64,000 nucleotides of DNA from Saprospiraceae bacterium. Its GTDB lineage: Bacteria; Bacteroidota; Bacteroidia; Chitinophagales; Saprospiraceae. The stretch covers positions 406,501 to 470,500 of the forward strand of contig JAHBTU010000002.1 in assembly GCA_019638455.1 (NCBI GenBank), given 5' to 3'. Made by a program: the position numbers and the translations under genes. Every line of letters begins with the position of its first letter. Position 1 is the first letter of the stretch. Below, piece after piece: positions 24,542 to 33,569 of the stretch. The notes beneath the pieces were generated by a model that worked only from the letters and a program-made list of their open reading frames with translations, was not told the origin of the DNA and made no database searches.

Positions 24542-27427
24542 TCACAGGGGATGTGGCTCCAAGTGAAAGCGCACCCAATCTACCGCGACCACAGGCCGCT
24601 TGGGTTGTTTGTCATTTTTGAACACAAAATAGAGGTCGTGGAAACGGCCATCGGCTGGCGGCAAAAAAGCCATCTTTTTTTCCAAAAATTCCATTTTGTC
24701 CTTGGCCTCCGATGCGCCAACCTCTACCTGCCCAATCAATGCGCCCTCGGGCGAATCCAATCTCAACTCCACATATCCGCCCACAAACTGGTTGAGGCGG
24801 TCGCTCAGGCCCAGCCTGAGCGTGATGGCACTCAGGCCATTCAAATCCGTGTATTTAAGGCAGAAAAAGGAATTGTGGCTCATGTTGTTGAGCACCGCCA
24901 CGTCGTTGTCGAAAGGACGATAGATGGTGGCGCCTTTGGAGATGCTGTCCGTTTGTTCGGCCTGTTGGAGCGCGGGTCGCAGCGCGACGACGGCGCTGCC
25001 TTCCAACGGCGCTTGGCCTTTGGCACCTTTGTCGCGGTAGGCAGCCCTGAGTATGTAGGTGCCGGGGGTCTGTCCTTTGGAGGAGAGCGCGATTTGCCCT
25101 TTCACGGGAAGCGATTGCTTGGGCTTGGGGGTGGTGCCTAAGGCAAGTATCCAGCGAACGATTTCGCTCGCATCGGTTTCCGAAAGTTGCGGGTGTGGGG
25201 TCATCACGGTCGAGCCCCAATTGCCGCCTCCTCCTTGAATGATTTTGCGGACGAGCCGAGCCACCTCTTTGGAGGGGTTATTTCTGTAGCGTTCGGCAAT
25301 GGCTATGTAAGCAGGCCCATTCACTTGACGGTCCATTGCGTGGCAGGTTCTGCAATCGCTGCGTTCTATTAGGATTTTGCCCTTGGCCCATTCCGCGTGG
25401 CCTTCCACGTTTTGGGTGCCGCGAGCCAGAAGCCCCACGTCGAAGCCTGTCTCCACATAGTCCATCGTGGTGGATACCATAGAGGGGTCAATCCCCGTGT
25501 TGGCCAATGTGCCTTCCTCCGCGTCGTCCACGATGATGTTGTATGAAAGCACCTCGCCCGGTTGATAGAAGCTGCGGTTTCTGCCACCAAAGTCCCACAT
25601 CACCAACGGGGCCTCGTTGCCGACGTGAACAAGCATCTTCGTAGTGTCCCATTTGCCTTGAGCATCCGTCACTTTTAATGTGACCTCGTAAGTGCCTGTA
25701 TTGTAGAAGGTGTGTGACACGAGCGACTGTGCGGGAGTGCCGTTTGAAGCGGAGCTCGCTGGCTTATCGTCGCCACCCACTTTGCTTTTTTTTGTTTTGA
25801 TGCTTGCGCTATCATTGTTGACATTGGATGCCCCATCCACGATTGCCTTTTCCGACTCATCGCCAAAATCGAGTTCAAAGCTCAAAGCATCTCCGTCGGG
25901 GTCGTAAGAATTTGAAAAATCAAAAACCACGTCAAGTGGCGCGGCACCAGCTGTCTTGTCCGCTTCCAAGAGCGGTACGGGCGGGCGGTTGTCCCTCACC
26001 AAATCAAGGCGCACCAAACGAGCGTCAGGATTGGCGGCATATCGCTCGGTTCCGTATTCAAGCACCCATATCACGCCGTTGCGGTCCACCAGCATATCCA
26101 CCGGGCTGACAAATCGCACATCGGCAGCCAAGTGTTCCATCCCAACGTAGTTGCCAGCCGAATCTAGCTCTACGGCCATGAGCCAATGGCGCATCCAATC
26201 ATAGATGAAAAGTTTTCCGTCAAAATGGTCAGGCAGGCGAGTCGCTTCCGGGTAATCGTCCGCATAATATACAGGCCCGACCATCGCGCAGCGGCCACCG
26301 TCGCCCTCGTATTCGTCCAAGAGCGGAAACTCTTCTGACAGGCCGTAGGGGTACCAAATCAAGGCGGGTTGGGCGGGCGGCAGCTCGCGCAGGCCTGTGT
26401 TGTTTGGGCTGTCGTTGAAGGGGCGCTCGGGATTGAAGTGGGGGCCGGGTTTTTGGGTGGCGAAATCGTAATCGCGATAGGCTTGATTGTTGGCTATGAA
26501 ATAGGGCCAGCCATAGTTGCCGGCCTTGGCGGCGCAGTTGATTTCGTCGTAGCTGTTGGGGCCTCGAATGGTGTCCGGTTCGCTGGCATCGGGGCCTACG
26601 TCGGCCCAAAAGAGCAATTGGCGGCGGGAATCCCAAGAAATGCGAAAAGGATTGCGACACCCCATGATGTAGATTTCAGGCTTCCCTTCCATTTGCTCGG
26701 CAGGTATGGAGTATTCATTATTGGTGACCGTCACATCTTCTTTTGTGAACAAATTGCCTGCCGGGCAGAGGTATGAGCCGTCGGGCAGGGGTTTGATTCT
26801 CAGAATTTTGCCGCGAAAATCCATTGAATTGGCTGCCGATTTTTGGGCATCCCAGGGTGCTCTTCCCGGACGTTCGTCAATGGCGGCATAGTCGTCAGTG
26901 GCGTTGGTGTTGTCGCCTATGGCAATGTAGAGGCAGCCATCCGAACCGAAAACGAGGCCCCCACCGGAGTGGCAACATTCCTCGCGCTGTACCGGCACCG
27001 TGAGCATCACCTTTTCGGAATTAAGGTCGAGACCGCTGTTTTCATCGAAAACGAACCGCGACAATCGGTTGGCCACCTCACTGCCTTGTGGGGAATAGTA
27101 AAGGTATATCCAGTTGTTCTCCTCCCAGCGGGGGTCTATGGCCAACCCCAACAGCCCCTCTTCGGGAGGGTGCACCACAGGCACTTCCGCAGCCACACGC
27201 AACGTCCCAGTGGTGGGGTCGAAGAGTTTGATGGTTCCATATCGCTCGATGAACATTATCTTGCCAGTGGGCAGTTCGGCCATTTGAATAGGCTCGCTTA
27301 GCGATTCGGCCACCACGGTTTTGACAAAAGAATATCGGCTTTGAAATTTTTTCTTTTCCGAACAGCCAATAGAATTTAAGGCTATGAGCAAAATCGGCAA
27401 AAAAAGGTTTGGGAACAAGCGGTTCAT
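24542..27427 (-). CDS. PQQ-dependent glucose/sorbosone dehydrogenase-like lipoprotein with PKD, cytochrome c and carbohydrate-binding domains
   Basis: 961 residues from ATG 27427. Lipoprotein signal with lipobox NSIGC. A six-bladed soluble-GDH/sorbosone dehydrogenase propeller follows (about 45-450; EGLLGLAIDP, CHSGGGLVFGSDGCLYIAIGD, GCRNPFRISWD, NYGWPYF). Then a PKD domain (about 480-590; PLDVVFDFSNSYDPDGD, HTFYNTGTYEVTLKV), a monohaem cytochrome c with CRTCH at about 691-695 and a distal Met (STVMTPHP), and a C-terminal CBM6-like region (about 810-961). It probably oxidises a sugar or polyol at the outer face of a membrane and hands electrons to its own haem. The propeller is certain; the substrate is not. 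Confidence 0.88.
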   Translation of the reverse strand: MNRLFPNLFLPILLIALNSIGCSEKKKFQSRYSFVKTVVAESLSEPIQMAELPTGKIMFIERYGTIKLFDPTTGTLRVAAEVPVVHPPEEGLLGLAIDPRWEENNWIYLYYSPQGSEVANRLSRFVFDENSGLDLNSEKVMLTVPVQREECCHSGGGLVFGSDGCLYIAIGDNTNATDDYAAIDERPGRAPWDAQKSAANSMDFRGKILRIKPLPDGSYLCPAGNLFTKEDVTVTNNEYSIPAEQMEGKPEIYIMGCRNPFRISWDSRRQLLFWADVGPDASEPDTIRGPNSYDEINCAAKAGNYGWPYFIANNQAYRDYDFATQKPGPHFNPERPFNDSPNNTGLRELPPAQPALIWYPYGLSEEFPLLDEYEGDGGRCAMVGPVYYADDYPEATRLPDHFDGKLFIYDWMRHWLMAVELDSAGNYVGMEHLAADVRFVSPVDMLVDRNGVIWVLEYGTERYAANPDARLVRLDLVRDNRPPVPLLEADKTAGAAPLDVVFDFSNSYDPDGDALSFELDFGDESEKAIVDGASNVNNDSASIKTKKSKVGGDDKPASSASNGTPAQSLVSHTFYNTGTYEVTLKVTDAQGKWDTTKMLVHVGNEAPLVMWDFGGRNRSFYQPGEVLSYNIIVDDAEEGTLANTGIDPSMVSTTMDYVETGFDVGLLARGTQNVEGHAEWAKGKILIERSDCRTCHAMDRQVNGPAYIAIAERYRNNPSKEVARLVRKIIQGGGGNWGSTVMTPHPQLSETDASEIVRWILALGTTPKPKQSLPVKGQIALSSKGQTPGTYILRAAYRDKGAKGQAPLEGSAVVALRPALQQAEQTDSISKGATIYRPFDNDVAVLNNMSHNSFFCLKYTDLNGLSAITLRLGLSDRLNQFVGGYVELRLDSPEGALIGQVEVGASEAKDKMEFLEKKMAFLPPADGRFHDLYFVFKNDKQPKRPVVAVDWVRFHLEPHPL

Positions 27428-27648
27428 GACGTGATTTTTTTGATAATCAGATGATTCCGAGGGCGGATTAAAAAGACGTGGGGGGTGTTTCAAAAATTAA
27501 ACCATGTTGTTTTTTTGCCATGAAAATACGACGCAAAAAAAGATTTAGGCAGCATGGGTGTTGCATGGCTCTATTTTTTTTGAACATCTTTGCCCGCGAC
27601 GCAATTTCTAAGCTTTAAATCGTTTTTGAGGAGCAAACTCACCCAGTC

Positions 27649-28035
27649 ATGGAAATTCTAACGACCAACGGTATCACGGTTAGCGTGGAGACACAGTACC
27701 TGCCTGCTCATTCCAATCCCCGCGAGCAGAAGTTTATTTTTGGCTATCACATCACCATAGAAAACGGTAGCCCATACACGGTGCAGCTGCTACGCCGCCA
27801 TTGGGTCATCCAAGATGCGGACGGGCAATTGCGCGAGGTGGAAGGTGAGGGGGTCATCGGTCAGCAACCCGTGATGCAGCCGGGCGATAGCCACGAGTAT
27901 GCCTCCTTTTGCAACCTCAATACGGACATCGGGAAGATGCACGGCACTTACTTGATGAAGCGCCGCGACGACGATTCGCTGTTTGAGGTGGCGATACCTG
28001 AATTTAGAATGGTCGCGCCTTTCCGGCTGAATTGA
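27649..28035 (+). CDS. apaG: ApaG family protein
   Basis: 128 residues, a single ApaG/DUF525 domain: TNGITVSVETQYLP, FIFGYHITIENGS, VQLLRRHWVIQDADG, EVEGEGVIGQQPVMQPGDSHEYASF, then GTYLMKR. The length and the FGYHITIEN / GEGVIGQQP motifs are diagnostic. The Ig-like fold is linked to divalent-cation phenotypes and nucleotide binding, but its biochemical role is unsettled. It is transcribed alone, with about 220 bp before it. Confidence 0.93.
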   Translation: MEILTTNGITVSVETQYLPAHSNPREQKFIFGYHITIENGSPYTVQLLRRHWVIQDADGQLREVEGEGVIGQQPVMQPGDSHEYASFCNLNTDIGKMHGTYLMKRRDDDSLFEVAIPEFRMVAPFRLN

Positions 28036-28180
28036 TGCGGGGCAATTTTCTTTGCACACAACATGATGACCGCAAATCACGGGTTTAAACTTTCGAGCAT
28101 CGGATATTCAGGCTGTGATTTCAAATCGTCGCCTGAATAGCTTATGTTTTAAGCATCTTCCCCAACCTGTGATTCGTATT

Positions 28181-29104
28181 ATGAAGTCTATTGTATTGCT
28201 CGCTTTATGGGTTTTCACGTTCATGGCGACAGCCGTCGCACAGCTGCCCCGACCCTCATCCGGCTCCATCCAGCGGTTTGAGCATTTCCCTTCCCGATTC
28301 GTTGACCCACGCAACGTGGATGTTTGGTTGCCAGATGGTTACGACGCAAAGAAGAAATACGCAGTGCTCTATATGCACGACGGGCAAATGCTGTTCGATT
28401 CCACCACCACTTGGAACAAGCAGGAGTGGGGCGTGGACGAGACGGTCGGACAATTGATAGCGGAAAAGAAAATCCGCGACTGCATCGTGGTCGGTATTTG
28501 GAACAACGGCAAAAAACGTCACAGCGAGTATTTCCCGCAAAAACCTTTTGAATCGCTTTCGCAGCCACAACGTGATTCGCTCATGCAGGAGGCGCGAAGC
28601 GTGGGCAACGGCCTTTTTGCCGATAAAATCCAATCGGACAATTACCTGCGGTTTCTCGTCGCGGAACTGAAGCCCTTCATTGACAGTCATTTTTCCACAA
28701 AAAAAGACCGGAAAAACACTTTCGTGGCAGGTTCCAGCATGGGCGGCCTGATTTCGCTCTACGCGATTTGCGAATACCCGGAAGTGTTTGGCGGGGCGGC
28801 TTGCATCTCAACACATTGGCCGGGCATTTTCAGAACAGAAAACAACCCTGTGCCGGACGCTTTTTTGCAATACATGAAGAACCGCCTGCCTTCTCCCCGA
28901 AAGCACAACATATATTTCGACTGCGGCACGGTAGGGTTGGATGCCTTGTACCCGCCTCTTCAAAAGCAGGCCGACGAGATCATGAGAGCCAAAGGTTTTT
29001 CCTCCAAAAACTGGCTCACGCGCTTGTTTGAAGGCGATGACCACTCGGAGCGGGCGTGGCAGAGAAGATTCGACGTTCCGCTCGTATTTTTGCTGAAAAA
29101 ATAA
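28181..29104 (+). CDS. Secreted esterase (alpha/beta hydrolase, esterase D / IroE-like)
   Basis: 307 residues from ATG 28181, with signal peptide (MKSIVLLALWVFTFMATAVAQ). Family pattern: DVWLPDGYD, YAVLYMHDGQMLFD, nucleophile in VAGSSMGGLISLYA, and the His in EGDDHSERAWQRR. PF00756 members hydrolyse esters of sugars or siderophores. The cupin gene begins 8 bp after the stop and the dioxygenase 35 bp after that, so the three may form an operon. An earlier in-frame ATG at 28115 precedes the signal and overlaps a small repeat. Confidence 0.87.
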   Translation: MKSIVLLALWVFTFMATAVAQLPRPSSGSIQRFEHFPSRFVDPRNVDVWLPDGYDAKKKYAVLYMHDGQMLFDSTTTWNKQEWGVDETVGQLIAEKKIRDCIVVGIWNNGKKRHSEYFPQKPFESLSQPQRDSLMQEARSVGNGLFADKIQSDNYLRFLVAELKPFIDSHFSTKKDRKNTFVAGSSMGGLISLYAICEYPEVFGGAACISTHWPGIFRTENNPVPDAFLQYMKNRLPSPRKHNIYFDCGTVGLDALYPPLQKQADEIMRAKGFSSKNWLTRLFEGDDHSERAWQRRFDVPLVFLLKK

Positions 29105-29111
29105 AAACGCT

Positions 29112-29456
29112 ATGAAACACACCGTCGCCGCGCTCTCCCCATTTGAAATTTCCAAAGGCTTCACAGCCCGCTTGATTCACTCCGACACCATGACGCTCGC
29201 TTATGTGGACGTGGACGCGGGGGCGGATTTGCCCGAACATTCGCACCACCACGAGCAAGTGCTGAATATGCTCGAAGGCCGCTTTGAGTTGGTTGTCAGT
29301 GGCCGAGCGTATACTTTGGAAGCGGGCGATGTGTTCGCCATACCTTCCAACGCGCCTCATTCTGGCCGCGCCTTGACGAAATGCCGCATTTTGGATGTGT
29401 TCAACCCCATTCGAGAGGATTTTCGGAGCGGGAATGTGGCATACTCGAAGCGGTGA
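29112..29456 (+). CDS. Cupin-domain protein
   Basis: 114 residues forming one cupin barrel: motif 1 LPEHSHHHEQVLNMLEGRFEL, motif 2 GDVFAIPSNAPHSG. The conserved histidines and glutamate can bind a metal. Function is unassigned (small-molecule isomerase, dioxygenase or sensor are all possible). It sits between the esterase and haaO genes in the same direction. Confidence 0.87.
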   Translation: MKHTVAALSPFEISKGFTARLIHSDTMTLAYVDVDAGADLPEHSHHHEQVLNMLEGRFELVVSGRAYTLEAGDVFAIPSNAPHSGRALTKCRILDVFNPIREDFRSGNVAYSKR

Positions 29457-29490
29457 TTGTACTTTTGTCAGCATAAAAAATTACTGAGCC

Positions 29491-30009
29491 ATGCCAATCG
29501 CTAAACCTTTCAACCTTCAAAAATGGATTGACGAAAACCGCCACCTGCTGAAGCCGCCTGTCGGCAACAAGCAGATTTACATTGACAACGAAGACTTCAT
29601 CGTCATGGTTGTCGGCGGCCCCAACGGGCGCAAGGACTACCATTGGGAGGAAGGCGAAGAGCTTTTTTATCAGTTGGAAGGCGACATTCAGGTGAAAATC
29701 ATCAACGAGGATGGCAAACCGGAGACGATTGACATCCGCGAGGGCGAGATGTTCCTGCTGCCGCCGCGCATCCCGCACTCGCCGCAGCGCCCTGCCAACA
29801 CCGTCGGTCTTGTGCTGGAACGCCGCCGCCATGAAGGGGAGATTGACAAGTTGCTTTGGTTTTGCGAAAATTGCGGCGCGCCGCTCCACGAGGCAGGCTT
29901 CCCGCTCAAGGACATCGGCACTCAAATCAAAGAAGCCATCGGAACCTACAAGGAAAATCTGGAAGCCCGCACCTGCAAAAAATGCGGGACGGTGATGGAG
30001 ATGCTGTGA
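29491..30009 (+). CDS. haaO: 3-hydroxyanthranilate 3,4-dioxygenase
   Basis: 172 residues. This enzyme opens the ring of 3-hydroxyanthranilate in the kynurenine pathway to quinolinate/NAD or to 2-nitrobenzoate-like degradation. Catalytic iron ligands are present at His51, Glu57 (DYHWEEGEELFYQLEGD) and His96 (PPRIPHSPQRP). The bacterial second rubredoxin-type metal site is intact: Cys125/Cys128 (FCENCG) and Cys162/Cys165 (TCKKCG). The length is standard. Other kynurenine genes are not in the window. A perfect hairpin follows at 30084. Confidence 0.94.
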   Translation: MPIAKPFNLQKWIDENRHLLKPPVGNKQIYIDNEDFIVMVVGGPNGRKDYHWEEGEELFYQLEGDIQVKIINEDGKPETIDIREGEMFLLPPRIPHSPQRPANTVGLVLERRRHEGEIDKLLWFCENCGAPLHEAGFPLKDIGTQIKEAIGTYKENLEARTCKKCGTVMEML

Positions 30010-30083
30010 AAGAGAAGTCACCGACCTTCTTGCCATGCCGTGGGAGACTTGCCCGTTATACGATTCAAGCTGACAAAAGCCGC

Positions 30084-30120
30084 GCATTCGTCGGACGAAT
30101 CAAAATCGTCCGACGAATGC
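30084..30120 (+). terminator. Perfect 15-bp hairpin after haaO
   Basis: GCATTCGTCGGACGA and TCGTCCGACGAATGC form a perfect stem with a 7-base loop, 74 bp after the haaO stop. It has no long T-run, so it may stabilise mRNA ends rather than terminate on its own. Confidence 0.6.
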
Positions 30121-30209
30121 TCTTGTGAACGCAGACCCAACACCACTGAACATTTTCAGGTAGTGTCATTTTGGGGGTGATTTGGTATTTTTGCGTCAAA
30201 CTTTATGAA

Positions 30210-30485
30210 ATGGTATTAGATGTAAAATGCTGCCATAAATGTGGCTCTGAACACATTGTGAAAAACGGGTCGAACGCATCAGGCAATCCGAAGTACAAAT
30301 GCAAGGCTTGCGGCTTCGGCGGGGTGTTTCAAACGCTTCGGAAAAGCGAGGAATTTAAAGAAATGGTCGTCAGGGCGGCCCAAGAACGCAGTTCGTCACG
30401 GGGTCTTGCCAGAACCTTTGGCATCAGTCACCAAACGGCTCTGAGGTGGATAAAAAAAAAGCGCAGTCCCTTCCCGACATCGTGA
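30210..30485 (+). CDS. insA: IS1-type InsA-like protein
   Basis: 91 residues from ATG 30210: zinc-ribbon (CCHKCG ... YKCKACGFG) followed by a helix-turn-helix (RGLARTFGISHQTALRWIKKK). InsA binds the IS ends and, alone, represses. The frame contains A9 at 30452-30460, where ribosomes of IS1-type elements slip by -1 to produce the InsAB' transposase. The other frame start seen at 30171 precedes the likely initiation codon. Confidence 0.87.
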   Translation: MVLDVKCCHKCGSEHIVKNGSNASGNPKYKCKACGFGGVFQTLRKSEEFKEMVVRAAQERSSSRGLARTFGISHQTALRWIKKKRSPFPTS

Positions 30486-30922
30486 CCACGTTGCTTCCGG
30501 CCAAGAAAAAAGACGTTCTCGAACTGGATGAATTATGGTCTTTTGTCTATTGCAAAGACTTTAAACGCTGGGTTTGGATAGCACTTTGCCGCAGAACACG
30601 TCAAATTGTCTCTTTTTTCATCGGCGACCGAAGCGAACAATCTTGTCGGCGGTTTTGGGAACTGATTCCGCCTGAATATCGAAAATGCCGAACGTTCAGC
30701 GATTTTTGGGAGGCATACGCCGCGGTTATTGATACAGGCAAACACAAGATGGTGGGAAAAGAATCCGGGGAAACTTCTCATGTGGAACGCTGGAACAACA
30801 CCCTTCGCCAGAGAATTTGTCGATTCGTCAGAAAAACGCTATCCTTTTCAAAATCCGATGAAATGCACGAACTGTACCTCCATTTGTTCGTCTACAACTA
30901 CAACATATCACTCATAAAATGA
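30446..30922 (+). CDS. insB: IS1-type InsB (transposase catalytic part, made by -1 frameshift)
   Basis: 158 codons in the -1 frame relative to InsA: LELDELWSFVYCKDFKRWVW (first Asp region), IVSFFIGDRSEQSCRRF, then SGETSHVERWNNTLRQRICRFVRKTLSFSK (catalytic Glu block), the IS1 DDE pattern. The stop is inside the right terminal repeat, as usual. Expected product is the InsA-InsB fusion of about 240 residues. Confidence 0.88.
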   Translation: MDKKKAQSLPDIVTTLLPAKKKDVLELDELWSFVYCKDFKRWVWIALCRRTRQIVSFFIGDRSEQSCRRFWELIPPEYRKCRTFSDFWEAYAAVIDTGKHKMVGKESGETSHVERWNNTLRQRICRFVRKTLSFSKSDEMHELYLHLFVYNYNISLIK

Positions 30923-31052
30923 CACTACCCATTTTCAAATTTGCCACGAAGTCACAAATAAGCAAAGCAAAATACTCACTGATTTGCTGCATTTTGCGGC
31001 CTTTGCGTCTTTGCAGCGCAAATATAATGTCCAGTAGTGTGCTGCAAACCAC

Positions 31053-31835
31053 TCAAATCTCGCATAGATAATAAATCCAAGCCTCTTTGCAAGAGCTAAA
31101 TGCTTCCCCAGTCAATTCTTTTCCGGTCTTTACGGAAAAAGCGCGGATGTTCTTGAATTTCTGTTCGCGCAGCTGTTGCATTTGATAGTCGGGCTTGGAA
31201 TAGTAGAGCGATATGGAAAAGCGCTCCACTCCATCGCGGAAAACGGTTTCGTTCATGCGAAGGTATTTGCCGGGAAAACCGTTGTAATAAACCAATAGCA
31301 CCAGCCGATAAAATTGATAGAGAAAATCGCGGAGGGTCTTGTGCCATTTGAAGGTGTACATCTTGTCAATGTACTGAATGTTGTGGCTGGAGAAGGCAAA
31401 ATACCCTCCTTTCTTGCCTACGCGCCGAGCTTCTTGAAATACCTTGACACGGTCTTCGGGTTCCACGCAGTCTATGCTGTTGTAACTAAATAGCACAAAA
31501 TCAAAAGAATTGTCGGGCACTTCGGACATATCTGTTGCATCAATCTGCTCGAAACTAACGTGAGCGCCAGCGTTGTGAAATCTTTCGCGGCAGATGGTCA
31601 CCATGTTTTCGGCATAATCGGAACCGACGTATTCTTTCACGAGCGGAGCATAGTGCAAGGTGGTGCGCCCGCCCCCGATGCCGAGGTCGAGCATACGCAT
31701 GTGGGGCAGTTGGTCTTTCAGAATCTCTATGATGCGCTGTTCCGGCAATTGGAGGGTTTCTTCCGCTGCGTAGTTCTTGGTCGTTCTGGCAGAGTTCCAG
31801 ACTTGTTTGTGTTTGTCAACATCAATTGCGTTCAT
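31053..31835 (-). CDS. Class I SAM-dependent methyltransferase
   Basis: 260 residues. SAM-binding motif I MRMLDLGIGGGRTTLH, then EYVGSDYAENMV, FVLFSYNSIDCVE and GGYFAFSSHNI give a Rossmann-fold methyltransferase of the Methyltransf_11/25 type. The substrate is not evident. It starts 16 bp after the stop of the GNAT-like gene, so it is the second gene of a two-gene operon. Confidence 0.88.
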   Translation of the reverse strand: MNAIDVDKHKQVWNSARTTKNYAAEETLQLPEQRIIEILKDQLPHMRMLDLGIGGGRTTLHYAPLVKEYVGSDYAENMVTICRERFHNAGAHVSFEQIDATDMSEVPDNSFDFVLFSYNSIDCVEPEDRVKVFQEARRVGKKGGYFAFSSHNIQYIDKMYTFKWHKTLRDFLYQFYRLVLLVYYNGFPGKYLRMNETVFRDGVERFSISLYYSKPDYQMQQLREQKFKNIRAFSVKTGKELTGEAFSSCKEAWIYYLCEI

Positions 31836-31851
31836 AAAACATTTTTTAAGT

Positions 31852-33051
31852 TTAAATGGTTTGCAAAATAAGAAGAGTGTCGGCTATCTGCTCGTCGAGC
31901 AGGATGGTATTGAGCCATTTGATAGAGAACAAGCGAGCCATGAAAGTGCTGACGCTGCCTTTCATGTTGAGATATATCGGGCGCACCTTGTTTTGATAAA
32001 CCTGATACATTCGAGGGTTTTCGCGGATGGCCTTAATGAAGCGCGTTTTCACAATAAATGGCAGGTTGTACTTGCCGGAAATAAAGATGCGCTTGAGGAC
32101 GTGTTCTTTGGTGGCGACGTGGTATTTGTAATCTTCGTTGCCATAGCCAAAATCTAAGATGCGGAGGTTGCGTTCCGCCATCCATTGGGTCATGTAGTAG
32201 ATGAGTACCCGACCGGGGCTGCAATGCGAAAAGTCGGGGTGAAAGGTAGGCGCGTGATAAATCAACGAGCCCCTTTCCAATAGGCCAATGACGCAGCCAA
32301 TGCGTCTCCCGTCCACCATCAAGGCAAAGCGAACCAACACCCCGTCTTCGTGCCATGCCCTCAGATATGCTCCCAGCAATGCCCGGTTGGTCTCGTTGCG
32401 GTAGAATGAAGGAGTAGGGGTGGTGGCCCAGCGAACGACGTGCGCCTCGCTAAACTCTTCCACCCATTTGTCAATGTCCGAATCGTCGGTCAGCACCTCG
32501 CAAGAGGTCTCGCCCTGTTTGGCGAATTTGTTGACTTTGTAGCGGGTATTGCGCGACGAACCGACTTTTTTGAACAATTCGGCAGGCGTCTCGGCTTCTG
32601 CCACAGGACATACCGCATAGTCAAGGTTCATCCAATAAACCCTGCCACGCCGTGCCTCTGCCTCAAATATATCCATGTATGGCGCCCATGCAGGCTGGCT
32701 ATTGAGCATCATGGACCATTTTTCTCGCCTGACCATTTGGAAAAACAGTCCAAAAAACTGCCGGGTCATTTCTTCGGTGCAACTGCTGTGTAGCACAAAG
32801 AAATTTGCATCGGTCTTGAAGTCGCTCAGAAAGACATAAACGCCTTTGCTGTACCTGAAAAAGGCCGCTCCTATCATCTCGCCGTCGAGTGAACACTCAA
32901 ATATGGCCACATCGTTCTTGACCTGTTGGGTGAACTGCTGCAATATATGGGGCGACTGAAAGGGCGAACGCTCTGGGCTATTGCGCCAAAGCTGGGTATA
33001 TCGCTCCCAAAAATTCGAGTCAGGTGGTTGGTATAGAACGGTGTATTTCAT
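31852..33051 (-). CDS. GNAT/FemAB-like acyltransferase
   Basis: 399 residues from ATG 33051. The fold pattern is the double-GNAT (BioF2-like/FemAB) type: N-terminal IAIFECSLDGEMIGAAFFRYSKG, middle KVGSSRNTRYKVNKFAKQGE, then VRFALMVDGRRIGCVIGLLERG, YHAPTFHPDFSHCSPGRVLIYYM and ILDFGYGNEDYKYHVATKEH. Relatives transfer amino acids to peptidoglycan precursors or acyl groups in exopolysaccharide loci. It is co-transcribed with the methyltransferase. A TATCTTTG box lies at 33089-33096. Confidence 0.78.
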   Translation of the reverse strand: MKYTVLYQPPDSNFWERYTQLWRNSPERSPFQSPHILQQFTQQVKNDVAIFECSLDGEMIGAAFFRYSKGVYVFLSDFKTDANFFVLHSSCTEEMTRQFFGLFFQMVRREKWSMMLNSQPAWAPYMDIFEAEARRGRVYWMNLDYAVCPVAEAETPAELFKKVGSSRNTRYKVNKFAKQGETSCEVLTDDSDIDKWVEEFSEAHVVRWATTPTPSFYRNETNRALLGAYLRAWHEDGVLVRFALMVDGRRIGCVIGLLERGSLIYHAPTFHPDFSHCSPGRVLIYYMTQWMAERNLRILDFGYGNEDYKYHVATKEHVLKRIFISGKYNLPFIVKTRFIKAIRENPRMYQVYQNKVRPIYLNMKGSVSTFMARLFSIKWLNTILLDEQIADTLLILQTI

Positions 33052-33088
33052 TGTTTGACAAACGGCGGAAAAGTCACTTCGGTTTTGA

Positions 33089-33096
33089 CAAAGATA
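33089..33096 (-). promoter_or_regulatory. -7 box of the GNAT-methyltransferase operon
   Basis: TATCTTTG on the minus strand, 38 bases upstream of the chosen ATG at 33051, consistent with it and not with a frame start at 33135. Confidence 0.5.
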
Positions 33097-33529
33097 AGAA
33101 TAAGTCGGCTGGACGGCATTCGGCCAGCATAACATGGGAATAGCAGTGGATTAAGGATAGGCGGTTTAAAGGGACAAGGAGGCTGCCAAGTGCCTGATGT
33201 GCCGACGGGAGGAATGGATTAAAGGCACATTTGGGCAGGCAGCAAAGTCAGTAGGCGACTAGGGTGGTGTGCTTGGGGCGAATGGTACCCTGTTTTTCAA
33301 AAAACGTGCCTTTCAGCGACAATCCACGAATTTTTCAGCGTCAGCACCGACGACAACAACAAGAAACGATCGAGTGTTTTTTTGCGCAAAAAATTGATAG
33401 TCAAACTGTTAGTATTGTTCGCCAACAGCATCGTCAGCCGATTATTTTTTGCGGGCTTGGCCGCTTGGCGAAAAAGCGGAACGCGCACCAGAGGTCACCA
33501 TCGAGTGAACCTTTGAGATGGAAGCGTGT
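33097..33529. other. Non-coding gap, no gene seen
   Basis: Between divergent genes. The first 150 bases hold several short complementary runs (GGCTGCC near 33180 with GGCAGGCAGC near 33236), so a structured RNA or old terminator is possible. No conserved frame on either strand. A TATCTTTG box for the NifU-like gene follows at 33530-33537. Confidence 0.4.
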
Positions 33530-33569
33530 TATCTTTGCCGCACATTTTCTAACTGACACTAACTTCTTG

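Larger units (their letters stand above)
30159..30929 (+). mobile_element. IS1-family-like insertion sequence (771 bp)
   Basis: Terminal inverted repeats GGTAGTGTCATTTT at both ends, an 8-bp target duplication CATTTTCA (30151-30158, 30930-30937), and two overlapping frames joined through a run of nine A. Size and layout are those of IS1 (768 bp). It is inserted into a family B element. Confidence 0.93.
30139..31041 (+). repeat. MITE-like element family B, copy 3, interrupted by an IS1-type element
   Basis: About 20 bases at the left (CACCACTGAACATTTTCA, to 30158) and 104 bases at the right (30938-31041, ending CCAGTAGTGTG) together match family B copy 1 when the IS1-type element and its 8-bp duplication are removed. 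The left end is more degraded than in the other copies. This is a nested insertion. Confidence 0.78.
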
